Assembly: GCF_014117215.1 (NCBI RefSeq)
Contig: NZ_JACGXS010000002.1
Coordinates: 398,290 to 462,289 of the forward strand
Direction of reading: 5' to 3'
Source of the DNA: Stenotrophomonas tumulicola
GTDB lineage: Bacteria; Pseudomonadota; Gammaproteobacteria; Xanthomonadales; Xanthomonadaceae
DNA length: 64,000 nt
Shown here: piece by piece, positions 43,789 to 51,275 of the stretch
Numbering within the stretch: the first letter of the stretch is position 1
How the letters are laid out: each line of letters opens with the position of its first letter
Position numbers and translations under genes: made by a program
The notes under the pieces: generated by a model
Told to the model about the DNA's origin: nothing
Databases searched by the model: none
Seen by the model: the letters and a program-made list of their open reading frames with translations, nothing else

Positions 43789-44529
43789 TCAGCCCATGTA
43801 CAGGCCGCCATTCACCGGGTAATCCGCGCCGGTCACATAGGCGGCGTCATCGGAGGCCAGCCAGCCGCACAGTGCGGCGACTTCTTCGGGCTTGCCCAGG
43901 CGACGGATCGGCACCGAAGCGGCCAGCCGATCCAGCACGTCCGGCGGGAAGCTGCTGATCGACTGGCTGGCGATGTAGCCGGGCGAGATGGTGTTGACGG
44001 TAACCCCGCGCGCCGCGACTTCAGCGGCAAGCGCGCGGCTGAAACCATGCATGGCCGCCTTGGCGGTCGCATAGTTGACCTGGCCGATCTGGCCCTTGTG
44101 CGCGCTGACCGAGCCGATGTTGATGATGCGCCCCCAGCCACGGGTGGCCATGCCATCCACCACCTGCTTGGTGATGTGGAAAAGCGAGTTGAGGTTGGAG
44201 GCGATCACCGCGTTCCAGTCTTCGGCGGTCATCTGCCGGAACAGCACGTCGCGGCTGCCACCCGAGTTGTTGACCAGCACGTCGACATCGCCGACATCGG
44301 CGCGGACCTTGGCGAACGCGGCGCTGGTGGATGCCCAGTCAGTGGCATTGCCTTCGGAGGCGATGAAGTCGAAGCCGAGCTCGCGCTGTTCGCGCAGCCA
44401 ACCGGTCTTGCGCGGCGAGTTCGGCGCGCAGCCGGCGACCACGGTGTGGCCAGAGCGCGCCAGGGTCTGGCAGATGGCAGTGCCGACACTGCCCATGCCG
44501 CTGGTGACGTATGCGATGCGAAGCGTCAT
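43789..44529 (-). CDS. phbB: Acetoacetyl-CoA reductase, PhbB-like
   Basis: Short-chain dehydrogenase of 246 residues. The nucleotide motif is TSGMGSVGTAIC, NNSGG is the structural motif, and the catalytic Ser-Tyr-Lys lie in INIGSVSAHKGQIGQVNYATAK, as in NADPH acetoacetyl-CoA reductases. The role may be in polyhydroxybutyrate or in general 3-oxoacyl reduction; no phaA or phaC is in view, so the product is not certain. It is 30 bp downstream of the citrate carrier on the same strand. Confidence 0.88.
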   Translation of the reverse strand: MTLRIAYVTSGMGSVGTAICQTLARSGHTVVAGCAPNSPRKTGWLREQRELGFDFIASEGNATDWASTSAAFAKVRADVGDVDVLVNNSGGSRDVLFRQMTAEDWNAVIASNLNSLFHITKQVVDGMATRGWGRIINIGSVSAHKGQIGQVNYATAKAAMHGFSRALAAEVAARGVTVNTISPGYIASQSISSFPPDVLDRLAASVPIRRLGKPEEVAALCGWLASDDAAYVTGADYPVNGGLYMG

Positions 44530-44559
44530 TGGAATCTCCAGGTACGGGTCGGGGCCGCG

Positions 44560-45891
44560 TCAGGCGGCCAACGGATACAGTGCGAACAACAGGCTGCCGA
44601 ACATCAACAGCAGCGAGATCATCACGGCCCACTTCAGGGTGAACTTCTGGTGGTCGGCGAACTCCACCTTGGCCAGGCCGACCAGCAGGTAGGTGGACGG
44701 AACCAGCGGGCTGAGCAGGTGTACCGGCTGCCCTGCCAGCGAGGCACGCGCCATTTCCACCGGCGTGATGCCGTAGTTGCCGGCCGCCTCGGACAGGATC
44801 GGCAACACGCCGAAGTAGAAGGCATCATTGGACATGAAGAAGGTGAACGGCATCGAGGCCAGCGCGGTGATGACCGCCAGGTAAGGGCCCCAGCTCTCCG
44901 GGATGATGGCCAGGAAGCTGTGCGACATCGCCTCGACCATGCCGGTGTTGTTGAGGATGCCGGTGAAGATGCCGGCGGCGAAGATCAACGACACCACCGA
45001 CAGCACGTTGCCGGCATGGTTGACCACGCGACGGCGCTGCTCGGCCAGGTTCGGGTAGTTGATCACCAGCGCGATGGCGAAGCCGACCATGAACAGGATC
45101 GGCATCGGCAGCAGGCCCATGATCAACGCGGCCATCAGTGCGGCGGTCAGGCCAAAGTTGACCCACAGCAGCTTCGGACGCTTGGTGTCTTCGGCGTCTT
45201 CCACGGTGGGCAGGGCATCGCCGTCGTCGGACACGCTGGAATCCATCCACGAGCCCCCTTGCGGCAGGGTCACCACGCCCAGGCGACGGCGCTCCTTCAT
45301 GCCCAGGTACCAGGCCAGCGCCAGGATGCCAGCGCAAGCGATGATCATGGACGGGATCAACGGCACGAACACGTCGGCGGGATCCACGTGCAGGGCGGTG
45401 GCGGCGCGCGCGGTCGGGCCTCCCCATGGAGTGAGGTTCATCACGCCGCCGGCCAGGATGGTCACGCAGGTCATGTTCAAGGCGCTCATGCCCAGCCGCC
45501 GGTACAGCGGCAGCATCGCCGAGACGGTGATCATGTACGTGGTGGAACCATCGCCATCGAGCGATATCAGCATCGCCAGGACGGCGGTGCCCATCACGAT
45601 CTTCAGTGGATCACCCTTGACCACGTTGAGGATCACCCGCACCAATGGGTCGAACAGGCCGGCGTCGATCATCACCCCGAAGTAGAGGATGGCGAACATC
45701 AGCATGACGCCGGTGGGCGCGATTTTCTTGATGCCGTCGAGCATCATTTCGTCGATGCCGGCGCCGAAGCCACCAAGCAGCGCGAAGATGATCGGAACGG
45801 TGATCAGTGCGACCAGCGGCGACAGTCGCTTGCTCATGATCAAGTACATGAACGTAATGACCATGCCAAAGCCGAGGATGCTCAGCATCAT
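44560..45891 (-). CDS. CitMHS-family citrate-metal carrier
   Basis: Inner-membrane carrier of 443 residues and about 11-12 transmembrane helices. It moves citrate complexed with a divalent metal, coupled to protons. CitMHS signatures include ISLDGDGSTTYMITVSAMLP, NLTPWGGPTARAATAL, FTGILNNTGMVEAMSHS and FFMSNDAFYFGVLPIL. The start ATG at 45891 has AGGAG at 7 nt. It is followed by the reductase and preceded by an OprO/P porin, and the divergent regulatory genes resemble the tricarboxylate sensors TctD/TctE; together these suggest a citrate-type uptake unit. Confidence 0.93.
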   Translation of the reverse strand: MMLSILGFGMVITFMYLIMSKRLSPLVALITVPIIFALLGGFGAGIDEMMLDGIKKIAPTGVMLMFAILYFGVMIDAGLFDPLVRVILNVVKGDPLKIVMGTAVLAMLISLDGDGSTTYMITVSAMLPLYRRLGMSALNMTCVTILAGGVMNLTPWGGPTARAATALHVDPADVFVPLIPSMIIACAGILALAWYLGMKERRRLGVVTLPQGGSWMDSSVSDDGDALPTVEDAEDTKRPKLLWVNFGLTAALMAALIMGLLPMPILFMVGFAIALVINYPNLAEQRRRVVNHAGNVLSVVSLIFAAGIFTGILNNTGMVEAMSHSFLAIIPESWGPYLAVITALASMPFTFFMSNDAFYFGVLPILSEAAGNYGITPVEMARASLAGQPVHLLSPLVPSTYLLVGLAKVEFADHQKFTLKWAVMISLLLMFGSLLFALYPLAA

Positions 45892-45943
45892 CTGCGGACT
45901 CCTTGCAGGTTGGATGTGGAAGGGGGAGGGGAGGACAGGGGGA

Positions 45944-47134
45944 TCAGAAATCGAACTGCAGGCGACCGGTCAGCGCGCGCGTGCGGTCGACCGTGACGTC
46001 GGCCAGGCGGTCGCGGTTGCGGCTCTCGATCAGGTTGAGCATGAAGCGCAGGTTGTCGCGCAGGTACCAGTTGCCGCCCAGCGTCCAGGCTTCGGTGCTG
46101 CCGTCACGCAGGTCCGGCAAGCCGTCCAGGTGCTGGTCGCCGCGCATCTGGTCATAGCGCAGGGCGAGTTCGAAGGCGCCTGCCTTGTGCTGGATGTCCT
46201 TGACCCGCGCGAAGCGGCCGGTCTTGCGGTCGTATGCACGCGACTCACCGGTCACGAACCAGCTGAGCATGCCGTAGCCGGCCAGTACCTTGCCGCGCTG
46301 CAGCCCGTCGTCGAAAGTGGCACCACTGAATTCGCCCTGCCATGACAGCGGACCGCGGACCTGCGCGTACTCCAGCGACCACTTGTTGACATCGGTATCG
46401 CGGCCATTGGAAAAATCGACCAGGGTCAGGCGGCTCTCGTCGGAGAGGTGTCCGGCCGCGCGCGGGCGTACCTGCAGCGCCGGGGTACCGCTGCCGCCGG
46501 GGTTGTCATACAGCTCGCGGGCCAGCGAAATGCCCAGGTGCAGCACGTCGCCGGATGCCGGCGACGGGGCCCAGGTGGCGCGTCCACCGGCGGCGCGTCC
46601 TTTTACCTTCCACGCATCGATGCTTTCCAGGCTGTAGATGCTGGCCGCCCAGGTGAAGTCACCAGGATTGGCCTGCCACGAGGCACCCAACCGGTACAGC
46701 GGCGCCAGCGTGGTGCCGGCATTGCCCCGTTCCAGGAAGCTGCCATAGTTCGAACCGGTACGGTCATCCAGCGAGAAATACTGCTTGAACTGACCCACGG
46801 TGAGCCTGCCTGCATCGCCGAAGCCACGACTGACGAATACATCCTTGGCTTCGACGCGGTCGCCGGAAAAATCGGCTTCCATCTTGTAGTCCACCACGAA
46901 GAACCTGCCGGATACGTCAAGCCAGGCGCGGCGTATTTCGGTGTCATCCTTGTTGGGCGTGCCGCGGTTGTCGTTGTCGAACGTGGCGAAATCCAGGTGC
47001 AGGCGCCCACCAATCGCGGCGGTGACCGGGCGGTCGTCTTCAGCCGCCCGGGCCGGTACGGCTGCCGCCAGCAGGACACAGGTAGCCATTGCATACGAAC
47101 CGACAGCGGCACAACGGACAACAGGACGTTCCAC
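45944..47134 (-). CDS. OprO/OprP-family anion-selective porin
   Basis: 396-residue outer-membrane porin of the phosphate-selective family. Signal peptide ATCVLLAAAVPARA, then a barrel with DYKMEADFSGDRVEAKDVFV, FKQYFSLDDRTGSNYGSFLE, ALRYDQMRGDQHLDG and TLGGNWYLRDNLRFMLN, and terminal FDF. The best start is GTG at 47134 with GGGAGG 4 nt upstream; the later ATG lacks this. It probably lets citrate-like anions cross the outer membrane for the CitMHS carrier, though OprO/P relatives usually take phosphate or polyphosphate. It is the first gene of the carrier operon and divergent from the two-component genes. Confidence 0.9.
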   Translation of the reverse strand: MERPVVRCAAVGSYAMATCVLLAAAVPARAAEDDRPVTAAIGGRLHLDFATFDNDNRGTPNKDDTEIRRAWLDVSGRFFVVDYKMEADFSGDRVEAKDVFVSRGFGDAGRLTVGQFKQYFSLDDRTGSNYGSFLERGNAGTTLAPLYRLGASWQANPGDFTWAASIYSLESIDAWKVKGRAAGGRATWAPSPASGDVLHLGISLARELYDNPGGSGTPALQVRPRAAGHLSDESRLTLVDFSNGRDTDVNKWSLEYAQVRGPLSWQGEFSGATFDDGLQRGKVLAGYGMLSWFVTGESRAYDRKTGRFARVKDIQHKAGAFELALRYDQMRGDQHLDGLPDLRDGSTEAWTLGGNWYLRDNLRFMLNLIESRNRDRLADVTVDRTRALTGRLQFDF

Positions 47135-47273
47135 AAACCCTCCCAGGTGCGCGCCAGGCGCGCGGCCAACGTGGGCACCCGGTGCAGGTGCGAGGGGCGC
47201 AGTCTGGTGGGCGCAAGCTGTCATCCGCCTGTCAGCGGTTTGTGCGGTGCAGCGTAAAACCCGCCGCTGCGCT

Positions 47274-47340
47274 CGCCGGGCATGGCCTGGCGCTATCCCC
47301 GGGCGGCGCATCCCGGTAGCGCCGGGCCATGCCCGGCGGA
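47274..47340. repeat. Two facing GTAG-type palindromes
   Basis: 47274-47296 (CGCCGGGCATGGCCTGGCGCTAT) and 47316-47340 (GTAGCGCCGGGCCATGCCCG then GCGGA). They face each other within the 270-bp promoter region between the porin and the response regulator. Confidence 0.8.
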
Positions 47341-47404
47341 CTGCCCGCCGCGCGCCATCCCGCTTCACGCGGTAGCATTCGCTTCCCCTCCCACCGTTGT
47401 CCCC

Positions 47405-48103
47405 ATGCGCCTGCTGCTGGTCGAAGACAATCCGGACCTGGCCGATGCGATCGTTCGCCGCATGCGCCGCAATGGCCATGCCGTGGACTGGCAGTCCGAT
47501 GGCCTGGCCGCAGCCAGCGTGCTGCGCTACCAGAGTTTCGACCTGGTGGTGCTGGATATCGGCCTGCCCAAGCTGGACGGCCTGCGTGTGCTGGCCGGCA
47601 TGCGCGAGCGCGGCGACAGCACGCCGGTACTGATGCTCACCGCACGCGATGGCATCGAAGACCGGGTGCAGGCGCTGGACGTAGGCGCCGATGACTACCT
47701 CGGCAAACCGTTCGATTTCCGCGAGTTCGAAGCACGCTGCCGGGTGCTGCTGCGGCGCGCGCGCGGGCACGCCAGCGACGTGGTGCATATCGGTGGATTC
47801 CAGTTCGACAACGCCGCGCACCGGGTCAGCCTGGATGGCGAGGCGATCGAACTGCCCAACCGGGAGTTCCGCCTGCTGGAGATCCTGGTCGGTCGGCTGG
47901 GGCAGGTGGTCGGCAAGGATGAAATCGGCAACGGGCTGTTCGGCTTCGACGACGAAGCGGGTCCCAACGCCATCGAACTGTACGTCGGGCGCCTGCGCCG
48001 GAAGCTGGCTGCCGCCCCGCTGCGCATCGTCACCGTGCGAGGGGTGGGTTACCTGCTGGAGGCGGCCGATGCCGCCGGACCAAGTGCCGACGATGGTGGC
48101 TGA
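47405..48103 (+). CDS. OmpR/TctD-type response regulator
   Basis: 232-residue regulator. Receiver domain (1-115) with LLLVEDNPDL, phospho-acceptor Asp in LVVLDIGLPKLDG (near 51), MLTARDGIEDRV and the Lys in YLGKPFDF; the winged-helix domain follows (EIELPNREFRLLEILVG, NAIELYVGRLRRKL, VTVRGVGYLLE). It overlaps the sensor kinase that follows and acts with it. The TctD subgroup activates tricarboxylate uptake genes, here presumably the divergent porin-carrier operon. Confidence 0.95.
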   Translation: MRLLLVEDNPDLADAIVRRMRRNGHAVDWQSDGLAAASVLRYQSFDLVVLDIGLPKLDGLRVLAGMRERGDSTPVLMLTARDGIEDRVQALDVGADDYLGKPFDFREFEARCRVLLRRARGHASDVVHIGGFQFDNAAHRVSLDGEAIELPNREFRLLEILVGRLGQVVGKDEIGNGLFGFDDEAGPNAIELYVGRLRRKLAAAPLRIVTVRGVGYLLEAADAAGPSADDGG

Positions 48104-49484
48104 GCGCCAGGCGCCGCCCTCGTTGCGCCGCACCCTGACGCTGTACCTGGGGGTGCTGCTGGCGGTGTTCGCGGTAGCCCTGTTGTTTGCCGCGCGCGAT
48201 TACGGCCAGCGCGCCGCCAACCGTTCCTACGACCACCTGCTGGTGTCTTCGGCGCTGTCCATCGCCGATTCAGTGGCGCTGGTGGAGGGGCAGTGGCAGG
48301 TCGACCTGCCGTATGCCGCGCTGGACCTGCTGGCCATGGCGCCGGAGGACCGGGTGTTCTACCGGGTAGCTGACAGTCGCGGCAAGCTGATCACCGGTTA
48401 CGGCGACCTGCCGGCCGCGCCACGCAGCAGTGGCAGGCCGGGCGACGCGCCGCGGCTGTTCGACGCGCCCTACAGCGGCGAGCCCGTGCGCTTCGTGGTG
48501 GTGGCGCGCAACCTGGCCTCGCCATCGGCGCAGGGCGAGGTGCAGGTGCAGGTGGGCCAGACCCGTCGTGCACGCGAAGCGCTGGCGCAGGAAATGGTCA
48601 ACCGCGCGCTGTTGGCGATCAGCGTGTTGTCGCTGCTGTCGCTGGCCCTGGTGGGGGTTGGCGTGCATCGTGCCTTCCGCCCGCTGGTGCGGGTGGAGCG
48701 CGAGCTGTCGCGGCGCGAACCTTCCGACCTGCGGCCGCTGGACGCGCACGTACCGCGCGAGATGGACCAGATGGTCGCCGCGCTGAACCGCTTCATGGGG
48801 CGGCTGTCCAGCAGCAATGAAACGCTGCGCGCGTTCATGGCCGAAGCGGCGCACCAGATGCGTACCCCGTTGGCCGCATTGCGTGCACAGGCGCAGCTGG
48901 CGCTGGATGACGAGGACCCCGAGGACATGCGGCGCAGCCTGTTGGCCATCGAGCGCAATGCCAGCCACATGAGCCGCCTGCTCAACCAGCTGCTCAGCGA
49001 TGCCAGCGTGATCCATCGCTCCAACCTGCAGCGGTATGCGTCGGTGGACCTTGCCGAGACCGTGCACCAGGCGTTGTACGAGGCGTTGCCGCAGGCCGAG
49101 CCGATCCCGCGCGTGCAGCTGGCGATGACCACCGGCCCGGTCTGGGTGCAGGGCGATGCCCTGTTGCTGCGTGAAGCCATCAAGAACCTGGTCGACAACG
49201 CAGTGAAGTACAGCGGCGCCGCACCGCTGCAGGTGGCATTGACGGTGGATGCCGGCCATGCCGTGTTGACCATCGCCGACCATGGGCCGGGCATCGCACC
49301 GGGTGATGCCGGGCGCGTGTTCGAGCGTTTCGCGCGTGGCGACGGCGTGGCGGCGGGAGGTGCCGGCCTGGGGCTGGCAATCGTCAAGCGGGTGGTCGAT
49401 GGCCATGGCGGGCACATCGATCTGTCCAACCGGCGCGAAGGCGGCCTGGTGGCCACCATCCGCCTGCCGAGGAGCCTTTCATGA
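48069..49484 (+). CDS. TctE-type sensor histidine kinase
   Basis: 471-residue inner-membrane kinase. TM1 is LTLYLGVLLAVFAVALLFAA (about 21-43); the 130-residue periplasmic sensor follows, then TM2 (LLAISVLSLLSLALVGVGV), HAMP, the H-box FMAEAAHQMRTPLAALRAQA with His near 261, and an ATPase domain with NLVDNAVKYSG, IADHGPGIAPGD and GAGLGLAIVKRVVDGHGGH. Start ATG at 48069 is favoured by GGAGG 6 nt upstream; ATG 48093 is the alternative. It overlaps the regulator by 35 bp and its stop overlaps the binding-protein start. Confidence 0.95.
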   Translation: MPPDQVPTMVAERQAPPSLRRTLTLYLGVLLAVFAVALLFAARDYGQRAANRSYDHLLVSSALSIADSVALVEGQWQVDLPYAALDLLAMAPEDRVFYRVADSRGKLITGYGDLPAAPRSSGRPGDAPRLFDAPYSGEPVRFVVVARNLASPSAQGEVQVQVGQTRRAREALAQEMVNRALLAISVLSLLSLALVGVGVHRAFRPLVRVERELSRREPSDLRPLDAHVPREMDQMVAALNRFMGRLSSSNETLRAFMAEAAHQMRTPLAALRAQAQLALDDEDPEDMRRSLLAIERNASHMSRLLNQLLSDASVIHRSNLQRYASVDLAETVHQALYEALPQAEPIPRVQLAMTTGPVWVQGDALLLREAIKNLVDNAVKYSGAAPLQVALTVDAGHAVLTIADHGPGIAPGDAGRVFERFARGDGVAAGGAGLGLAIVKRVVDGHGGHIDLSNRREGGLVATIRLPRSLS

Positions 49485-50536
49485 TGCGCCTGGCCTGTGT
49501 GCTGCTGCTGGCGTTGGCGACCTTCCTGGTGCATGCCGCGCCTGGCGATGTGCAGCGCTTTCCTGCTACCGCCGAGCGGACGGCGCAGTTGCACATCCAC
49601 GGCAGCACCGATATCGAAGTGTTCGCGGTGGTGATCGCCGACTACCAGCGCCAGCACCCGGGTACCGAGGTGGTCTACGAGGACATCATCACCCAGGACC
49701 TGCATGCGCGTTACCTGCACGACCATGGCGGTGCAACGGCACCGGACCTGCTGATCTCCAGCGGCATGGACCTGCAGACGAAGCTGGTCAACGACGGGCA
49801 TGCGCAGGCCCATCGCTCGCCGCAGACCGAAGCGTTGCCTTCCTGGTCGCAATGGCGCAACGAGGCATTCGGCATCAGCTACGAGCCGGTGGTGATGGTC
49901 TACAACACCCGCGCATTGCCGGCGGCACGCGTGCCACGGACCCGTCGCCAGCTGCTGGACCTGCTGCGCGCTGCGGATGCCCCGCTGCAAGGGCGGGTAG
50001 GAACCTACGACATCAACCGCAGCAGCGTGGGCTACCTGCTGGCGACCCAGGACGCACAGCGCGGCAGCATGGCCGGCGCGCTGCTGGGCGCGCTGGGCGA
50101 CAACCGGGTGCTGCTGGAAGAACGAACCGGGGTATTGCTGGACAAAGTGAGCAGTGGCGAGCTGGCACTGGCCTACAACGTACTGGGCTCCTACGCGCAG
50201 GCGCGCATCGACGACGGTGAGCCGCTGGGCATCGTCGAACCCGAGGACTACACGCTGGTGATGCTGCGCACTGCGCTGATCCCGCGCAGCGCACGCAACA
50301 GCACCGAAGCACGCCGGTTCCTCGACTACCTGCTGTCGCCGCGCGGCCAGCAGGTGTTGTCGCGCGAGGCGAAGCTGATGCCCATCGTGCGTGGCAGCGA
50401 TGGCCGCAACGGCAGCCCGGGGCGCAACCTGAGGCCGATCCAGCTGGGTCCTGGCCTGCTGGTGTACCTGGATGCGCTCAAGCGCCAGCAGTTCCTCGAT
50501 GCGTGGAACAGCAGCGTGCGGCCAAGCGCCCGGTAG
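49481..50536 (+). CDS. Periplasmic substrate-binding protein, third component of the sensory operon
   Basis: 351-residue exported protein with signal peptide LACVLLLALATFLVHA. The fold resembles Fe3+/small-molecule ABC binding proteins of the family-6 type: LHIHGSTDIEVFAVVIADYQ, GATAPDLLISSGMDLQTKLV, ISYEPVVMVYNTRALP and FLDYLLSPRGQQVLS. Its ATG overlaps the kinase TGA, so the three are one transcript. No ABC permease or ATPase is near, which suggests a sensing partner for the kinase and not a transport component, as in BctCDE- or LuxPQ-style three-component systems. The ligand is unknown. Confidence 0.9.
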   Translation: MMRLACVLLLALATFLVHAAPGDVQRFPATAERTAQLHIHGSTDIEVFAVVIADYQRQHPGTEVVYEDIITQDLHARYLHDHGGATAPDLLISSGMDLQTKLVNDGHAQAHRSPQTEALPSWSQWRNEAFGISYEPVVMVYNTRALPAARVPRTRRQLLDLLRAADAPLQGRVGTYDINRSSVGYLLATQDAQRGSMAGALLGALGDNRVLLEERTGVLLDKVSSGELALAYNVLGSYAQARIDDGEPLGIVEPEDYTLVMLRTALIPRSARNSTEARRFLDYLLSPRGQQVLSREAKLMPIVRGSDGRNGSPGRNLRPIQLGPGLLVYLDALKRQQFLDAWNSSVRPSAR

Positions 50537-50594
50537 CGCCGAGCCACGCTCGGCGGCGGTGCGCGAAAGGCCGCCGAGCGTGGCTCGGCGCTAC
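50533..50594. repeat. Facing pair of GTAG-type palindromes
   Basis: GTAGCGCCGAGC-CACGCTCGGCGG (50533-50556) and its exact inverted copy (50571-50594), with a 14-nt spacer: two hairpins that can also form one long stem. Confidence 0.85.
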
Positions 50595-50611
50595 TGCCTA
50601 CAATGCAGGCC

Positions 50612-51265
50612 ATGAATGAAGTAAACCTGCTGGTCGCCGATGACCATCCCCTGCTGCGCGCGGCGGTCGTGCATTCACTGCGGCAGGGCCTGCCGCAGGT
50701 CAGGGTGCGCGAAGTCGCCAGTGCCGAAGCCCTGGAGCAGGCGCTGGACCAGCACCCGGATCTCGACCTGGTACTGCTGGACCTGACAATGCCGGGCGCG
50801 CACGGTTTCTCGGCGCTGCTGCATGTGCGTGGCGCGCATCCGGACATCCCGGTGGTGATCCTGTCCTCCAACGACCACCCGCGGGTGATCCGCCGGGCAC
50901 AGCAGTTCGGTGCGGCTGGTTTCATCCCCAAGTCGGTGCCGCCGGAGACGATCGGCGAGGCCGTGGTGGCGGTACTGGAGGGGGGATCATGGTTTCCGGC
51001 GATGGCCGCTGAACGTTCGGAGGCCGATGCCTTGCTGGCCAGCCGGTTGGCCCAGCTCACGCCACAGCAGTTCCGGGTGCTGCTGTGCCTGGCCGATGGC
51101 CTGCTCAACAAGCAGATTGCCTACACGCTGGGATTGGCCGAAAACACGGTGAAGGTGCATGTGACCGCCATCCTGAAGAAGCTGGAATGCCACAGCCGCA
51201 CCCAGGCGGCGGTGCTGGTGAAGGCGCTGGAGCCGGAAGGCGACGTCGGTGCCGGGTTGGCCTAG
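50612..51265 (+). CDS. LuxR/NarL-type response regulator
   Basis: 217-residue regulator. The receiver starts NLLVADDHPLLRAAVV, with the phosphorylated Asp in LVLLDLTMPGAHG, ILSSNDHPR, and Lys in FIPKSVPPET. The C-terminal LuxR helix-turn-helix is LTPQQFRVLLCLADGLLNKQ then LAENTVKVHVTAILKKL. An ATG at 50603 is three codons upstream. It ends 10 bp from the stop of the convergent hybrid kinase, its likely partner. This resembles the MxtR/ErdR-type pairs that control acetate and organic acid use; that comparison is inference. Confidence 0.9.
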   Translation: MNEVNLLVADDHPLLRAAVVHSLRQGLPQVRVREVASAEALEQALDQHPDLDLVLLDLTMPGAHGFSALLHVRGAHPDIPVVILSSNDHPRVIRRAQQFGAAGFIPKSVPPETIGEAVVAVLEGGSWFPAMAAERSEADALLASRLAQLTPQQFRVLLCLADGLLNKQIAYTLGLAENTVKVHVTAILKKLECHSRTQAAVLVKALEPEGDVGAGLA

Positions 51266-51275
51266 GGAATGCCGG

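Noticed and set aside
43759..45996. 745-codon open frame opposite the reductase and citrate carrier
   Set aside because: Spans two real minus-strand genes and consists of His/Gly/Gln-rich shadow sequence.
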